Assembly (NCBI GenBank): GCA_900766635.1
Contig: CAAFWA010000027.1
Coordinates: forward strand, 1-9,359
Direction: 5' to 3'
DNA from: an uncultured Acinetobacter sp.
GTDB lineage: Bacteria; Pseudomonadota; Gammaproteobacteria; Pseudomonadales; Moraxellaceae
Length of the DNA: 9,359 nt
The translations under genes and the position numbers were made by a program. The notes below the pieces were generated by a model. It was not told the origin of the DNA, made no database searches, and was given only the letters and a program-made list of their open reading frames with translations. Positions 1-6,032 of the stretch are shown here, piece by piece; the first letter of the stretch is position 1, and every line of letters begins with the position of its first letter.

Positions 1-223
1 AGGTGGTCAGATAGAATGTAAGATTCTGGGATAAAGGGTAAGAAAGGAAGCAACATACGAGCGCAAACGGACAAGAGATGCACGTCATTGTTTTGTACAG
101 CAACAATTCAAAATTTGGAACGATCGTTTCAGAATTGTGTAAAAACAATTGCTGTTGCCGAGTGGCATGTTATGTGTTGTGTCTTGTAAGAAAATGACAG
201 GATTGACATCCTCTATTTCTTGA
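1..223 (-). other. Untranslated leader of a minus-strand gene beyond the left edge (probably rho)
   Basis: No protein gene is supported here on either strand. Read on the minus strand, the stretch follows a strong promoter (230-258) and continues out of the window, so it is at least about 220 nt of leader RNA. In Escherichia and Pseudomonas the gene after trxA on the same strand is rho, so a rho leader is the likely identity; that is inference because no rho coding sequence is visible. The last 60 nt (plus 1-60) contain 19 C and only 5 G on the transcribed-sense minus strand, a C-over-G bias typical of Rho loading sites. A small open frame of 26 codons (129-209) and a hairpin-capable segment (103-138) lie within it. 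Confidence 0.5.
103..138. repeat. Interrupted inverted repeat in the presumed rho leader
   Basis: The outer arms ACAATTC (103-109) and GAATTGT (132-138) are perfectly complementary. Inside them lies GGAACGATCGTTTC (117-130), palindromic apart from one G-T pair, with a core AACGATCGTT (119-128). The left side has a 7-nt bulge (110-116) and the right side one base (131). A further AATTGT/ACAATT pair (133-138 and 145-150) could form a competing hairpin. In the leader RNA this could fold; as DNA the 10-bp core could be a protein site. Function is unknown. Confidence 0.35.
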
Positions 224-229
224 ACATGC

Positions 230-258
230 AATATAGAAGAGAAACAAGATTTTGTCAA
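230..258 (-). promoter_or_regulatory. Strong sigma70-type promoter firing leftward, probably for rho
   Basis: On the minus strand the -35 is a perfect TTGACA (plus 253-258), the spacer is exactly 17 nt (236-252) and the -10 is TATATT (plus 230-235, five of six consensus bases). A transcript would start near 223. The promoter sits just beyond the trxA terminator: the terminator's T run ends at 268, nine bases upstream of the -35. The downstream gene is therefore probably transcribed independently of trxA. It is the best promoter match I found in the window. Confidence 0.75.
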
Positions 259-267
259 TTTTAGCGC

Positions 268-297
268 AAAAAAATACGCCGAGTGGTCTCAGCGTAT
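268..297 (-). terminator. Rho-independent terminator of trxA
   Basis: On the minus strand, ATACGCTGAG (plus 288-297) pairs with CTCGGCGTAT (plus 274-283) in a 10-bp stem with one G-U pair and an ACCA loop. It is followed by an uninterrupted T run (plus 268-273). It lies 24 bases beyond the trxA stop codon, as expected for the end of a single-gene trxA transcript. Confidence 0.85.
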
Positions 298-321
298 GAT
301 TTGAAGTTTACTAATATCAAA

Positions 322-642
322 TTAGATGTTTTCTTCAATAAATGCAGCTAATTTTGATTTTGGTGCTGCACCCACTTGAGTTGCAACCACTTCACCATTT
401 TTAAACATCAGTAAAGCTGGAATGTTACGGATGTTGTAATCAGCAGCAACCGATTGTAATTGAGTGACATCCACTTTAACGATGTTCACTTTACCTTCAT
501 ATTCAGTTGCAAGTACTTCAAGCACTGGTGCAATAGCTTTACATGGCGCACACCAGCCTGCCCAAAAGTCTACAAGAACAGGAAGTTCAGATTCTAAAAC
601 ATCAGCTGCGAAAGTCGCTTCAGTAGTGTTTACGATAGACAT
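322..642 (-). CDS. trxA: Thioredoxin 1 (TrxA), CAPC active site
   Basis: This is a 106-residue single-domain cytoplasmic thioredoxin, the usual bacterial length (E. coli 109). It reduces protein disulfides and is itself reduced by NADPH-thioredoxin reductase. The redox motif is WCAPCK (W30, C31, A32, P33, C34, K35); the buried acid D25 and cis-proline P75 are present. Two positions differ from the common form: the active-site glycine is alanine (CAPC for CGPC), and the residue beside the cis-proline is alanine (NIPALL for the usual IPTLL). There is no signal peptide, and the full-length match and neighbourhood favour TrxA over a Dsb-type protein. The start has a GGAG Shine-Dalgarno sequence 8 bases upstream. 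The gene is divergent from ppx, as in Pseudomonas, and ends at its own terminator (268-297). Confidence 0.95.
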   Translation of the reverse strand: MSIVNTTEATFAADVLESELPVLVDFWAGWCAPCKAIAPVLEVLATEYEGKVNIVKVDVTQLQSVAADYNIRNIPALLMFKNGEVVATQVGAAPKSKLAAFIEENI

Positions 643-906
643 GGATTTGGCTCCAGATGAATTTTTAAGACAGCTCTATAATTATTAGTATTACATAGCC
701 ATCTGTAACAATGTAGGGGAATATTGAGATTTTGCAGCTTTCTTGAGAATTTGTCTAATAGATGATCACGATAGTGACTATCGTGTAACACAATTGTCAC
801 ATTGGGAGAAAAAATCAAAACTTAGAAAAATCAGTGCATAAATGCCTTTTAAATTGGACATAGGTGAATTAATCTAGGCGCAATTGTGCAAGGATTTGTT
901 TAAATA
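643..906. other. Divergent intergenic region between trxA and ppx
   Basis: These 264 bases must hold the promoters for both flanking genes. I could not assign a convincing -35/-10 pair on either strand; the AT-rich stretch around 675-695 is the likeliest -10 zone for trxA. The notable elements are a perfect 19-bp palindrome (767-785), an 8-bp palindrome ACAATTGT just beside it (790-797), and a near-palindrome GCGCAATTGTGC (878-889) directly before the ppx ribosome binding site AAGGA (890-894). A minus-strand open frame crosses part of the region but has only a TTG start and no family character. Confidence 0.6.
767..785. promoter_or_regulatory. 19-bp perfect palindrome, possible operator between trxA and ppx
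   Basis: CACGATAGTGACTATCGTG has two exactly complementary 9-base arms around a central G776. There is no T run on either side, so it is not an intrinsic terminator. It lies 125 bases upstream of the trxA start and 122 bases upstream of ppx, almost midway, suiting a site that controls both. The half-site resembles OxyR ATAG/CTAT elements only superficially, because the spacing (3 rather than 7) is wrong. The binding protein is unknown. Confidence 0.45.
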
Positions 907-2427
907 ATGTCTGATTTTTTGATTGATGAAGAGTTGCTTGCTGCCATCGATATGGGTTCAAACAGCTTCCATTTGGCAATTGCGCGTGTAGATCATGGCG
1001 AAGTCAAAAAAGTTGCCTCAATGTCAGAAAAAGTACAATTGGCCGCAGGTCTAGATGAAAATAAAAATTTAACAGAAGCCGCACAGCAGCGTGGTTTGGC
1101 GTGTTTAGCTCGTTTTGTAGGGCGTTTAAGTTCGGTACAGCCAAATCGTTTGCGTATTGTTGCGACCAATGCTTTGCGTCAAGCGAAAAATGGACATGAG
1201 TTTATTCAAAAAGCCGCAGAAATTTTACCAAAACCGATTGAGATTATTGCAGGGCGTGAAGAAGCGCGCCTAATTTACTTAGGTGTGTCACACACCATGG
1301 AAAATAGCGGTCGCCGTTTGGTGATTGATATTGGTGGCGGCTCTACTGAGCTGATTATTGGTGAAGAGTTTGAGCCGATTCACACTGAGTCTGTACAAAT
1401 GGGCTGTGTGGCATTTACCAAGGCGTATTTCCCTGAGGGTGAAATTAGTGCTAAAGCCTTTGAGCGTGCCATTACCGCAGCACGTAAAGAAGTTTCAGGC
1501 TTGGTCAATACCTATAAAGCAGCAGGTTGGGATACCGTGGTCGGTTCAAGTGGTACGATTAAAGCCTGTCGTCAAATCTGTGTGAACATGGGGTGGAGTA
1601 ATGAAAAAGAAGAACTCACCCGTGAAGGTTTAGACAAACTCAAAGACAAATTGCTCAAATATAAACATATCTCAGATATGCAATTAGAGGGTCTTAAAGA
1701 AGATCGCCGAGCAGTTTTGCCAGCCGGCATTGCAATTTTGTACGCAGTTTTTGATGTACTCAATATTGATAAATTGGTGTATTCCGATGGTGCATTACGT
1801 GAGGGCGTGATGTATGACTTATTGGGTCGTTTTCAACACGAAGATATTCGTGACCGCTCTGTGCATGCCTTGATGGGGCGTTATAACGCTGATCCAAAAC
1901 AAGCAGAACGTGTGGTAGCAACAGCACAAAATCTGTTTGAACATGTAGCAGAGGCGCTAAAATTAACCGTAGATGACAGTGATTTACTGCGCCGTGCGGC
2001 ATATTTACATGAAATTGGCTTAGCAATTAGCCATAGTGGTTATCATCGCCACAGTGCCTATCTGTTACAACACTCAGATATTGCAGGTTTCTCACAAATC
2101 GATCAAAACTATTTATCCAACTTGGTAGCGCATCATCGTCGTAAGTTGCGTACGGATGCCAAAATCGAGGTTTTACGCGTTGGTGGTCAACGTTTGATGT
2201 ATCTATGTTTGCTGTTACGCTTGGCTGTTTTGCTCAATCATAGTCGTAGCGATGAGATGCTTCCTGCCATTGAATTAAAGGTGCTCAATGCGCAACAATG
2301 GCAGCTTAGCGTTTCTGGTGATGCCAAACAATGGCCTCTGCTCGTTGCCGAGTTACATGATGAACAAGTGCAATTTAAGCATTGGGATATTGAATTGAAT
2401 ATTCAGTCGGAACAATTTATCGATTAA
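907..2427 (+). CDS. ppx: Exopolyphosphatase (Ppx/GppA family)
   Basis: The 506-residue protein matches the two-part Ppx/GppA architecture (E. coli Ppx 513, GppA 494). It should release phosphate processively from polyphosphate chains; family members may also hydrolyse pppGpp to ppGpp. The N-terminal ASKHA-fold ATPase-like half shows the first phosphate loop AAIDMGSNSFHL (12-23), RIVATNALR (83-91), the catalytic-glutamate segment GREEARLIYLG (116-126) and the second phosphate loop VIDIGGGSTELI (139-150). GSSGTIKA (213-220) and SDGALREG (293-300) follow. The C-terminal half (about 310-506) is the helical HD-like domain, including YLHEIG (366-371) and the His-rich stretch near 376-411. Divergence from trxA matches the Pseudomonas ppx position and favours Ppx over GppA, but ppk is not adjacent. 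The start has AAGGA 12 bases upstream, a slightly long spacing. It leads the five-gene plus-strand unit. Confidence 0.9.
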   Translation: MSDFLIDEELLAAIDMGSNSFHLAIARVDHGEVKKVASMSEKVQLAAGLDENKNLTEAAQQRGLACLARFVGRLSSVQPNRLRIVATNALRQAKNGHEFIQKAAEILPKPIEIIAGREEARLIYLGVSHTMENSGRRLVIDIGGGSTELIIGEEFEPIHTESVQMGCVAFTKAYFPEGEISAKAFERAITAARKEVSGLVNTYKAAGWDTVVGSSGTIKACRQICVNMGWSNEKEELTREGLDKLKDKLLKYKHISDMQLEGLKEDRRAVLPAGIAILYAVFDVLNIDKLVYSDGALREGVMYDLLGRFQHEDIRDRSVHALMGRYNADPKQAERVVATAQNLFEHVAEALKLTVDDSDLLRRAAYLHEIGLAISHSGYHRHSAYLLQHSDIAGFSQIDQNYLSNLVAHHRRKLRTDAKIEVLRVGGQRLMYLCLLLRLAVLLNHSRSDEMLPAIELKVLNAQQWQLSVSGDAKQWPLLVAELHDEQVQFKHWDIELNIQSEQFID

Positions 2428-2460
2428 CGAATGGGTTAATTAAGGGATAATGGTCGACCT

Positions 2461-3282
2461 ATGAAAAATAAAGCTGTATCTAAAGCATGGACAACGGTTC
2501 AAATTGCACGTCATCCAGAACGTCCGCAATTTTTGGATTATGTTGGTGAAATTTTTGACGAATTTGACGCGTTGCATGGCGACCGTTTATTTGGTGATGA
2601 TGGCGCCATGATTGGTGGCTTGGCTCGCCTTGATGGTCAAGCTGTTATGGTGATTGGTCAGCATCGTGGTCGTAGTACCCGTGAAAAATTACATCACAAC
2701 TTTGGTATGTGTAACCCTGAGGGTTACCGTAAATCTCAGCGCTTATTGGATATGGCAGAGCGTTTTAACTTACCTGTATTTACCTTTATTGATACCATGG
2801 GTGCATACCCGGGTGTAGGTGCAGAAGAACGTGGTCAAGCAGAAGCGATTGCCACGAGTTTGGCTCAGCTTTCAAGCTTAAAAGTGCCTGTGGTGGCAAC
2901 TGTACTCGGTGAGGGTGGCTCAGGCGGTGCTTTAGGGATTGGTGTTGCTGACCGTGTGGTTATGTTATCACACAGTATTTACTCAGTGATTTCACCTGAG
3001 GGCTGTGCATCAATTTTATGGAAAACTGCTGAAAAAGCTGAACAAGCCAGCGAAGCCTTAGCCTTAACTGCAGAAAAGCTCAAGCAAATCGGTATTGTTG
3101 AATATGTGGTCGATGAGGGTGAAGGCGCACATTTAAACACTGAAAAAGTGATGAATGAACTTAAAGATGTGTTAAAACAAGCCTTAGCTGAATTAGAACC
3201 AATGAGTGCCGAAGAACGATGCGAAGCACGTTACCAACGTTTAATGAAGTTTGGCAGCAACAACTTAGGTCTAGCTTCTTAA
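2461..3282 (+). CDS. accA: Acetyl-CoA carboxylase carboxyltransferase subunit alpha
   Basis: AccA pairs with AccD to move the carboxyl group from carboxybiotin on AccB to acetyl-CoA, giving malonyl-CoA, the committed step of fatty acid synthesis. The 273-residue protein aligns with E. coli AccA (319) from about IARHPERP (15-22) to the C-terminal RYQRLM (257-262), but lacks roughly 45 N-terminal residues. Key segments are [12 protein letters not shown] (80-91), [17 protein letters not shown] (110-126), the oxyanion-hole loop GEGGSGGA (150-157) and [10 protein letters not shown] (178-187). The usual DTPGAYPG carries methionine for proline. A longer start is excluded: an in-frame TAA at 2437 precedes this ATG. 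The nearest Shine-Dalgarno-like AAGGG (2442-2446) is 14 bases away, unusually far, and a 4-codon open frame between may couple initiation. The gene follows ppx by 33 bases and its last 64 bases are shared with tilS. Confidence 0.95.
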   Translation: MKNKAVSKAWTTVQIARHPERPQFLDYVGEIFDEFDALHGDRLFGDDGAMIGGLARLDGQAVMVIGQHRGRSTREKLHHNFGMCNPEGYRKSQRLLDMAERFNLPVFTFIDTMGAYPGVGAEERGQAEAIATSLAQLSSLKVPVVATVLGEGGSGGALGIGVADRVVMLSHSIYSVISPEGCASILWKTAEKAEQASEALALTAEKLKQIGIVEYVVDEGEGAHLNTEKVMNELKDVLKQALAELEPMSAEERCEARYQRLMKFGSNNLGLAS

Positions 3283-4565
3283 ATGCATGGCCAAGTGCTG
3301 ATGTAAAATTCTTAATTGGCTGTAGTGGCGGCATGGATTCCATGTTGCTGCTGCATGTCATGTCTGCTGTATTCCCACAACAAATCCGTGCAATTTATAT
3401 TAATCACCAACTGCAAACTTTAAGTGCAAGTTGGGGCGACTTTGTGCGCCTTGAATGCGAAAAACTTGGCGTGCCGTTTTTACTTGCTGAGGTTGAGGTC
3501 AGTGAGGGAAATTTAGAAAATCAAGCACGTATTGCCCGTTATCAAGCCTTTAAGCAGCATATTTTAGATGATGAAATTTTAGTGCTTGCCCATCATCAAC
3601 AAGATCAAGCAGAAACCGTCTTACTTAATTTGTTTTCAGGCAGTGGTGTTGATGGTTTAAGTGCAATGCGTGAACATGATCATCGACAAGGCTTAACACT
3701 TTGGCGGCCTTTGCTTAATCTCTCTCGTGAGCAGATTCGTGCTTGGGTGGCTCAACATTCAATTGCTTATATTGATGATCCGACCAATACCGATATCCAT
3801 TATGACCGTGCATGGTGCCGAGAAAAATTGTGGCCTCTAGTCAATGCCCGTTTTCCTCATATGCAACAGGCCATTAGCCGTAGTAGTTTGCTGATGCAAG
3901 ATGCAGGCAGCATTTTGGCCGAAGTGGCAGCGCAAGATTTAAGTGTGTGTGGTGATGAGCAAAAGCTCTGTCTTAATACATTAAAGCAGCTCTCTTTGCC
4001 AAGACAACGTCAATTACTCTCGAATTGGATGAAAGGCACGGCGCAATATCGCCCGAGTTTAGCTACAGTAGAGAGACTCTATAAAGAAGTGATTGAGGCA
4101 AAAACTGATGCGCAAGCTGCCCTACATCATGCTCATTTTTATTATCTGCGCTATCAAGATGTCCTTTATAAAATGAGTAAAGATGAGTACTTAAGCCAAA
4201 ATATTCCTCTTTCAGAACAACCAATCAGCTTAAAACTCAATCAAGTAATTCAGGTGGCAGCAGGGGATTTTACCATTGAGCAGCATGCATTCGGTTTAAA
4301 TTTTGATTTGCTCACGCAAGAATTAACGCTTAAGCCACGTATAGGCGGTGAGAAAATTCATCTACATGGTCGTGTGGGGCGTTGGCCACTGAAAAAAGCC
4401 ATTCAGGCGGCGCAAATTTTTCCTTGGCAAAGACATCAGATACAAATATTACGTAAAGATGATGTTATGCTAGGCGTTTTCACCCCCAAAGGATTTTGGC
4501 TTGCTGAGTCGAGGTACATACAACCCAATGGCTGGCAACCTAAATTATTGTTTCACTCACCTTGA
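3219..4565 (+). CDS. tilS: tRNA(Ile)-lysidine synthase
   Basis: TilS attaches lysine to C34 of the CAU-anticodon isoleucine tRNA using ATP, switching it from AUG to AUA decoding; it is normally essential. The 448-residue protein (E. coli 432) has the N-type ATP pyrophosphatase domain with PP-loop CSGGMDS (35-41), [10 protein letters not shown] (124-133) and IDDPTNTD (185-192). A middle substrate-binding region (about 245-320) and the C-terminal TilS domain (about 365-435, RIGGEKIH then [15 protein letters not shown]) follow. Some family positions vary: HHQQDQ where E. coli has HHLDDQ, and RAWCR where RNxxR is usual. The start lies inside accA and has only a weak GAAG upstream. It is nevertheless forced, because no ATG, GTG or TTG occurs in frame between it and the PP-loop. 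accA-tilS adjacency is known from Pseudomonas and is approximate in E. coli. proC follows after 12 bases. Confidence 0.95.
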   Translation: MRSTLPTFNEVWQQQLRSSFLNAWPSADVKFLIGCSGGMDSMLLLHVMSAVFPQQIRAIYINHQLQTLSASWGDFVRLECEKLGVPFLLAEVEVSEGNLENQARIARYQAFKQHILDDEILVLAHHQQDQAETVLLNLFSGSGVDGLSAMREHDHRQGLTLWRPLLNLSREQIRAWVAQHSIAYIDDPTNTDIHYDRAWCREKLWPLVNARFPHMQQAISRSSLLMQDAGSILAEVAAQDLSVCGDEQKLCLNTLKQLSLPRQRQLLSNWMKGTAQYRPSLATVERLYKEVIEAKTDAQAALHHAHFYYLRYQDVLYKMSKDEYLSQNIPLSEQPISLKLNQVIQVAAGDFTIEQHAFGLNFDLLTQELTLKPRIGGEKIHLHGRVGRWPLKKAIQAAQIFPWQRHQIQILRKDDVMLGVFTPKGFWLAESRYIQPNGWQPKLLFHSP

Positions 4566-4577
4566 GCAAGAGAGATC

Positions 4578-5408
4578 ATGAGCGCTGTTTTAAATTGTAA
4601 TATTAGTTTTATTGGTGGCGGTAATATGGCACAAGCCTTAATTGGTGGCTTAGTGGCTCGTGGTTTAGCACCAAACCGTATTACAGTGTCTGATCCTGTT
4701 GAGGGGGTACGTGAACTCCTTGCCGAAAAAGGGGTGCAAGTCACCACCGATAATGCAGCAGCAATTCTTAATGCTGATGTGGTGGTCTTGGCAGTTAAAC
4801 CACAAGTATTGGCCCAAGTGTTAAAGCCACTGCATGGTCTATGTGCAGGTAAACTGATTATTTCGATTGTGGCAGGTGCAGAAGTCAACACCATTGCACG
4901 TTTACTCGATACAGCACGTGTGGTTCGTGTCATGCCAAATACACCTGCACTCGTACAAACGGGTGCACATGGTTTATTTGCTACAGAGGCAGTGAATCAA
5001 GCAGATCGTGATTTAGCGAGCCAAATTTTAGCGGCAACAGGCTTAACCATTTGGGTGGCAGCTGAGGCTCAAATTGATGCAGTGACCGCCGTTTCAGGCT
5101 CAGGACCTGCTTACTTTTTCTATATGATGGAAAGTATGATCCGTGCAGGTAAAAATCTAGGTTTAGATGAAAAAACCGCAACAGCGTTAACACTGCAAAC
5201 CGCTTTAGGTGCTGCACAAATGGCCATCACAAGTGCCAATACACCTGCTGAGTTACGTAAAAATGTGACATCACCGAATGGTACAACGCAAGCTGCGATT
5301 GAAGTGTTTGATCATGCGCAAATTTCGCAAAATATTCAGGCTGCTTTAGCTGCTGCAAAAACACGTAGCCAAGAGTTGGCACAAGAATTAAGCGAAAGCA
5401 GCAAATAA
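4578..5408 (+). CDS. proC: Pyrroline-5-carboxylate reductase
   Basis: ProC reduces 1-pyrroline-5-carboxylate to L-proline with NAD(P)H, the last step of proline synthesis, in the cytoplasm. The 276-residue protein (E. coli 269) begins with the Rossmann nucleotide loop FIGGGNMAQALIGG (11-24), followed by VVLAVKPQ (69-76), SIVAGAEV (96-103) and RVMPNTPA (117-124). The helical dimerisation and catalytic domain holds AVSGSGPAYFFYM (171-183) and the signature TSPNGTTQAAIEVF (231-244). The asparagine in SPNGTT replaces the commoner glycine, a position I recall the family pattern allowing. A purine-rich GAGAG lies shortly upstream of the ATG. It sits 12 bases after tilS and 24 before yggT; proC-yggT adjacency also occurs in Pseudomonas, where yggS precedes them, but yggS is absent here. 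Confidence 0.95.
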   Translation: MSAVLNCNISFIGGGNMAQALIGGLVARGLAPNRITVSDPVEGVRELLAEKGVQVTTDNAAAILNADVVVLAVKPQVLAQVLKPLHGLCAGKLIISIVAGAEVNTIARLLDTARVVRVMPNTPALVQTGAHGLFATEAVNQADRDLASQILAATGLTIWVAAEAQIDAVTAVSGSGPAYFFYMMESMIRAGKNLGLDEKTATALTLQTALGAAQMAITSANTPAELRKNVTSPNGTTQAAIEVFDHAQISQNIQAALAAAKTRSQELAQELSESSK

Positions 5409-5432
5409 GTTTTTAATTAGGAAAATTTAAGT

Positions 5433-5981
5433 ATGGGTTCAACCGCTGCGCTATTTTTTGACATTATTATTAATGTTGCGATTTTATTGCTGTTTTTCCG
5501 CTTTTTAATGCAATTGGCCGGGGTCAATAGTTACAATCCTGTGGTGCAATCTACAGCAAAAGCCACAAAAATTGTCGATGTGTTTGGTAGCATTTTGCCG
5601 ACCATCGCAGGTGGTCGTGTCAATTTAGCGGCATTGGTGCTCACTGTTTTATTGTATTTCCTTAAAGTATTTGGCTTTAAATATTTGAATGCACAACCTA
5701 CAGGTGGGGCAGGTTACTTTATTTTAAGTACAGTTTTGGCGATGTTACATTCGTTGGTTTCAATCTTAAAATATTTGTTATTTGCTTATATTATTTGCAG
5801 TTGGATTTTAATGTTCAGCCAGACACGCTCGCCATATATTGAGGTGATTCAAGAACTTGCTGAACCTATGCTGGCACCGTTTCGTAAAATTATGCCCAAC
5901 ATGGGGATGATTGATCTATCTCCGATTTTGGCGTTCTTTACCTTGTATATCGCAGAAATGATGCTCAGCTCGATTGTATAA
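5433..5981 (+). CDS. yggT: YggT family integral membrane protein
   Basis: The 182-residue protein (E. coli YggT about 188) carries two tandem YGGT units. Hydrophobic segments lie near residues 5-29, 62-82, 92-128 (probably two spans) and 162-180, placing it in the inner membrane. The second unit shows the family pattern clearly: EPMLAPFRKIMPNMGMIDLSP (144-164, with PFRKIMP and the DLSP that opens the last span). The first unit is more degenerate, with NPVV (35-38). No enzymatic residues are evident. YggT proteins have been linked to osmotic tolerance and, in distant relatives, to membrane or division-site organisation; the molecular role is unsettled. AGGA lies 10 bases before the ATG. It is last in the plus-strand unit, with a terminator starting 11 bases after its stop codon. 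Confidence 0.9.
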   Translation: MGSTAALFFDIIINVAILLLFFRFLMQLAGVNSYNPVVQSTAKATKIVDVFGSILPTIAGGRVNLAALVLTVLLYFLKVFGFKYLNAQPTGGAGYFILSTVLAMLHSLVSILKYLLFAYIICSWILMFSQTRSPYIEVIQELAEPMLAPFRKIMPNMGMIDLSPILAFFTLYIAEMMLSSIV

Positions 5982-5991
5982 CGCTCTATTT

Positions 5992-6021
5992 AAAAAAAGG
6001 ACGCTGTGGCGTCCTTTTTTT
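5992..6021. terminator. Bidirectional terminator between yggT and polA
   Basis: A perfect stem GGACGC (5999-6004) / GCGTCC (6009-6014) with a TGTG loop is preceded by seven A (5992-5998) and followed by seven T (6015-6021). It therefore reads as an intrinsic terminator on both strands. The stop codons of the convergent genes lie 11 bases away on each side (5981 and 6033), so one hairpin probably serves both transcripts. Confidence 0.9.
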
Positions 6022-6032
6022 ATGTGTTTGCT

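Noticed and set aside
1..56. Minus-strand ATG at 54-56 opening a frame (MLLPFLPFIPES) to the left edge, possible start of the next gene
   Set aside because: There is no Shine-Dalgarno sequence, the translation does not resemble the N-terminus of Rho, and the strong C-over-G skew better fits leader RNA. It cannot be fully excluded without sequence to the left.
203..234. Plus-strand TTGACA at 203-208 as a rightward promoter
   Set aside because: No acceptable -10 hexamer lies 16-18 bases downstream, and the next features to the right on that strand are the trxA terminator and antisense trxA.
767..785. OxyR binding site at the 19-bp palindrome
   Set aside because: The ATAG and CTAT elements are separated by 3 bases rather than the 7 expected in the OxyR half-site, and no second tandem half is present.
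630..818. Minus-strand open frame of 62 codons spanning the trxA-ppx interval
   Set aside because: It begins with TTG without a Shine-Dalgarno sequence, runs over the palindrome and the trxA start region, and shows no recognisable family or domain character.
4553..4933. 126-codon open frame antisense to proC
   Set aside because: It lies fully opposite a well-supported gene, has low-complexity Thr/Ala/Ser-rich content expected from antisense reading, and has no domain character.
5268..5309. SPNGTT in ProC as a broken signature
   Set aside because: As I recall the ProC signature pattern, asparagine is accepted at this glycine position, and the rest of the motif and the protein are intact.
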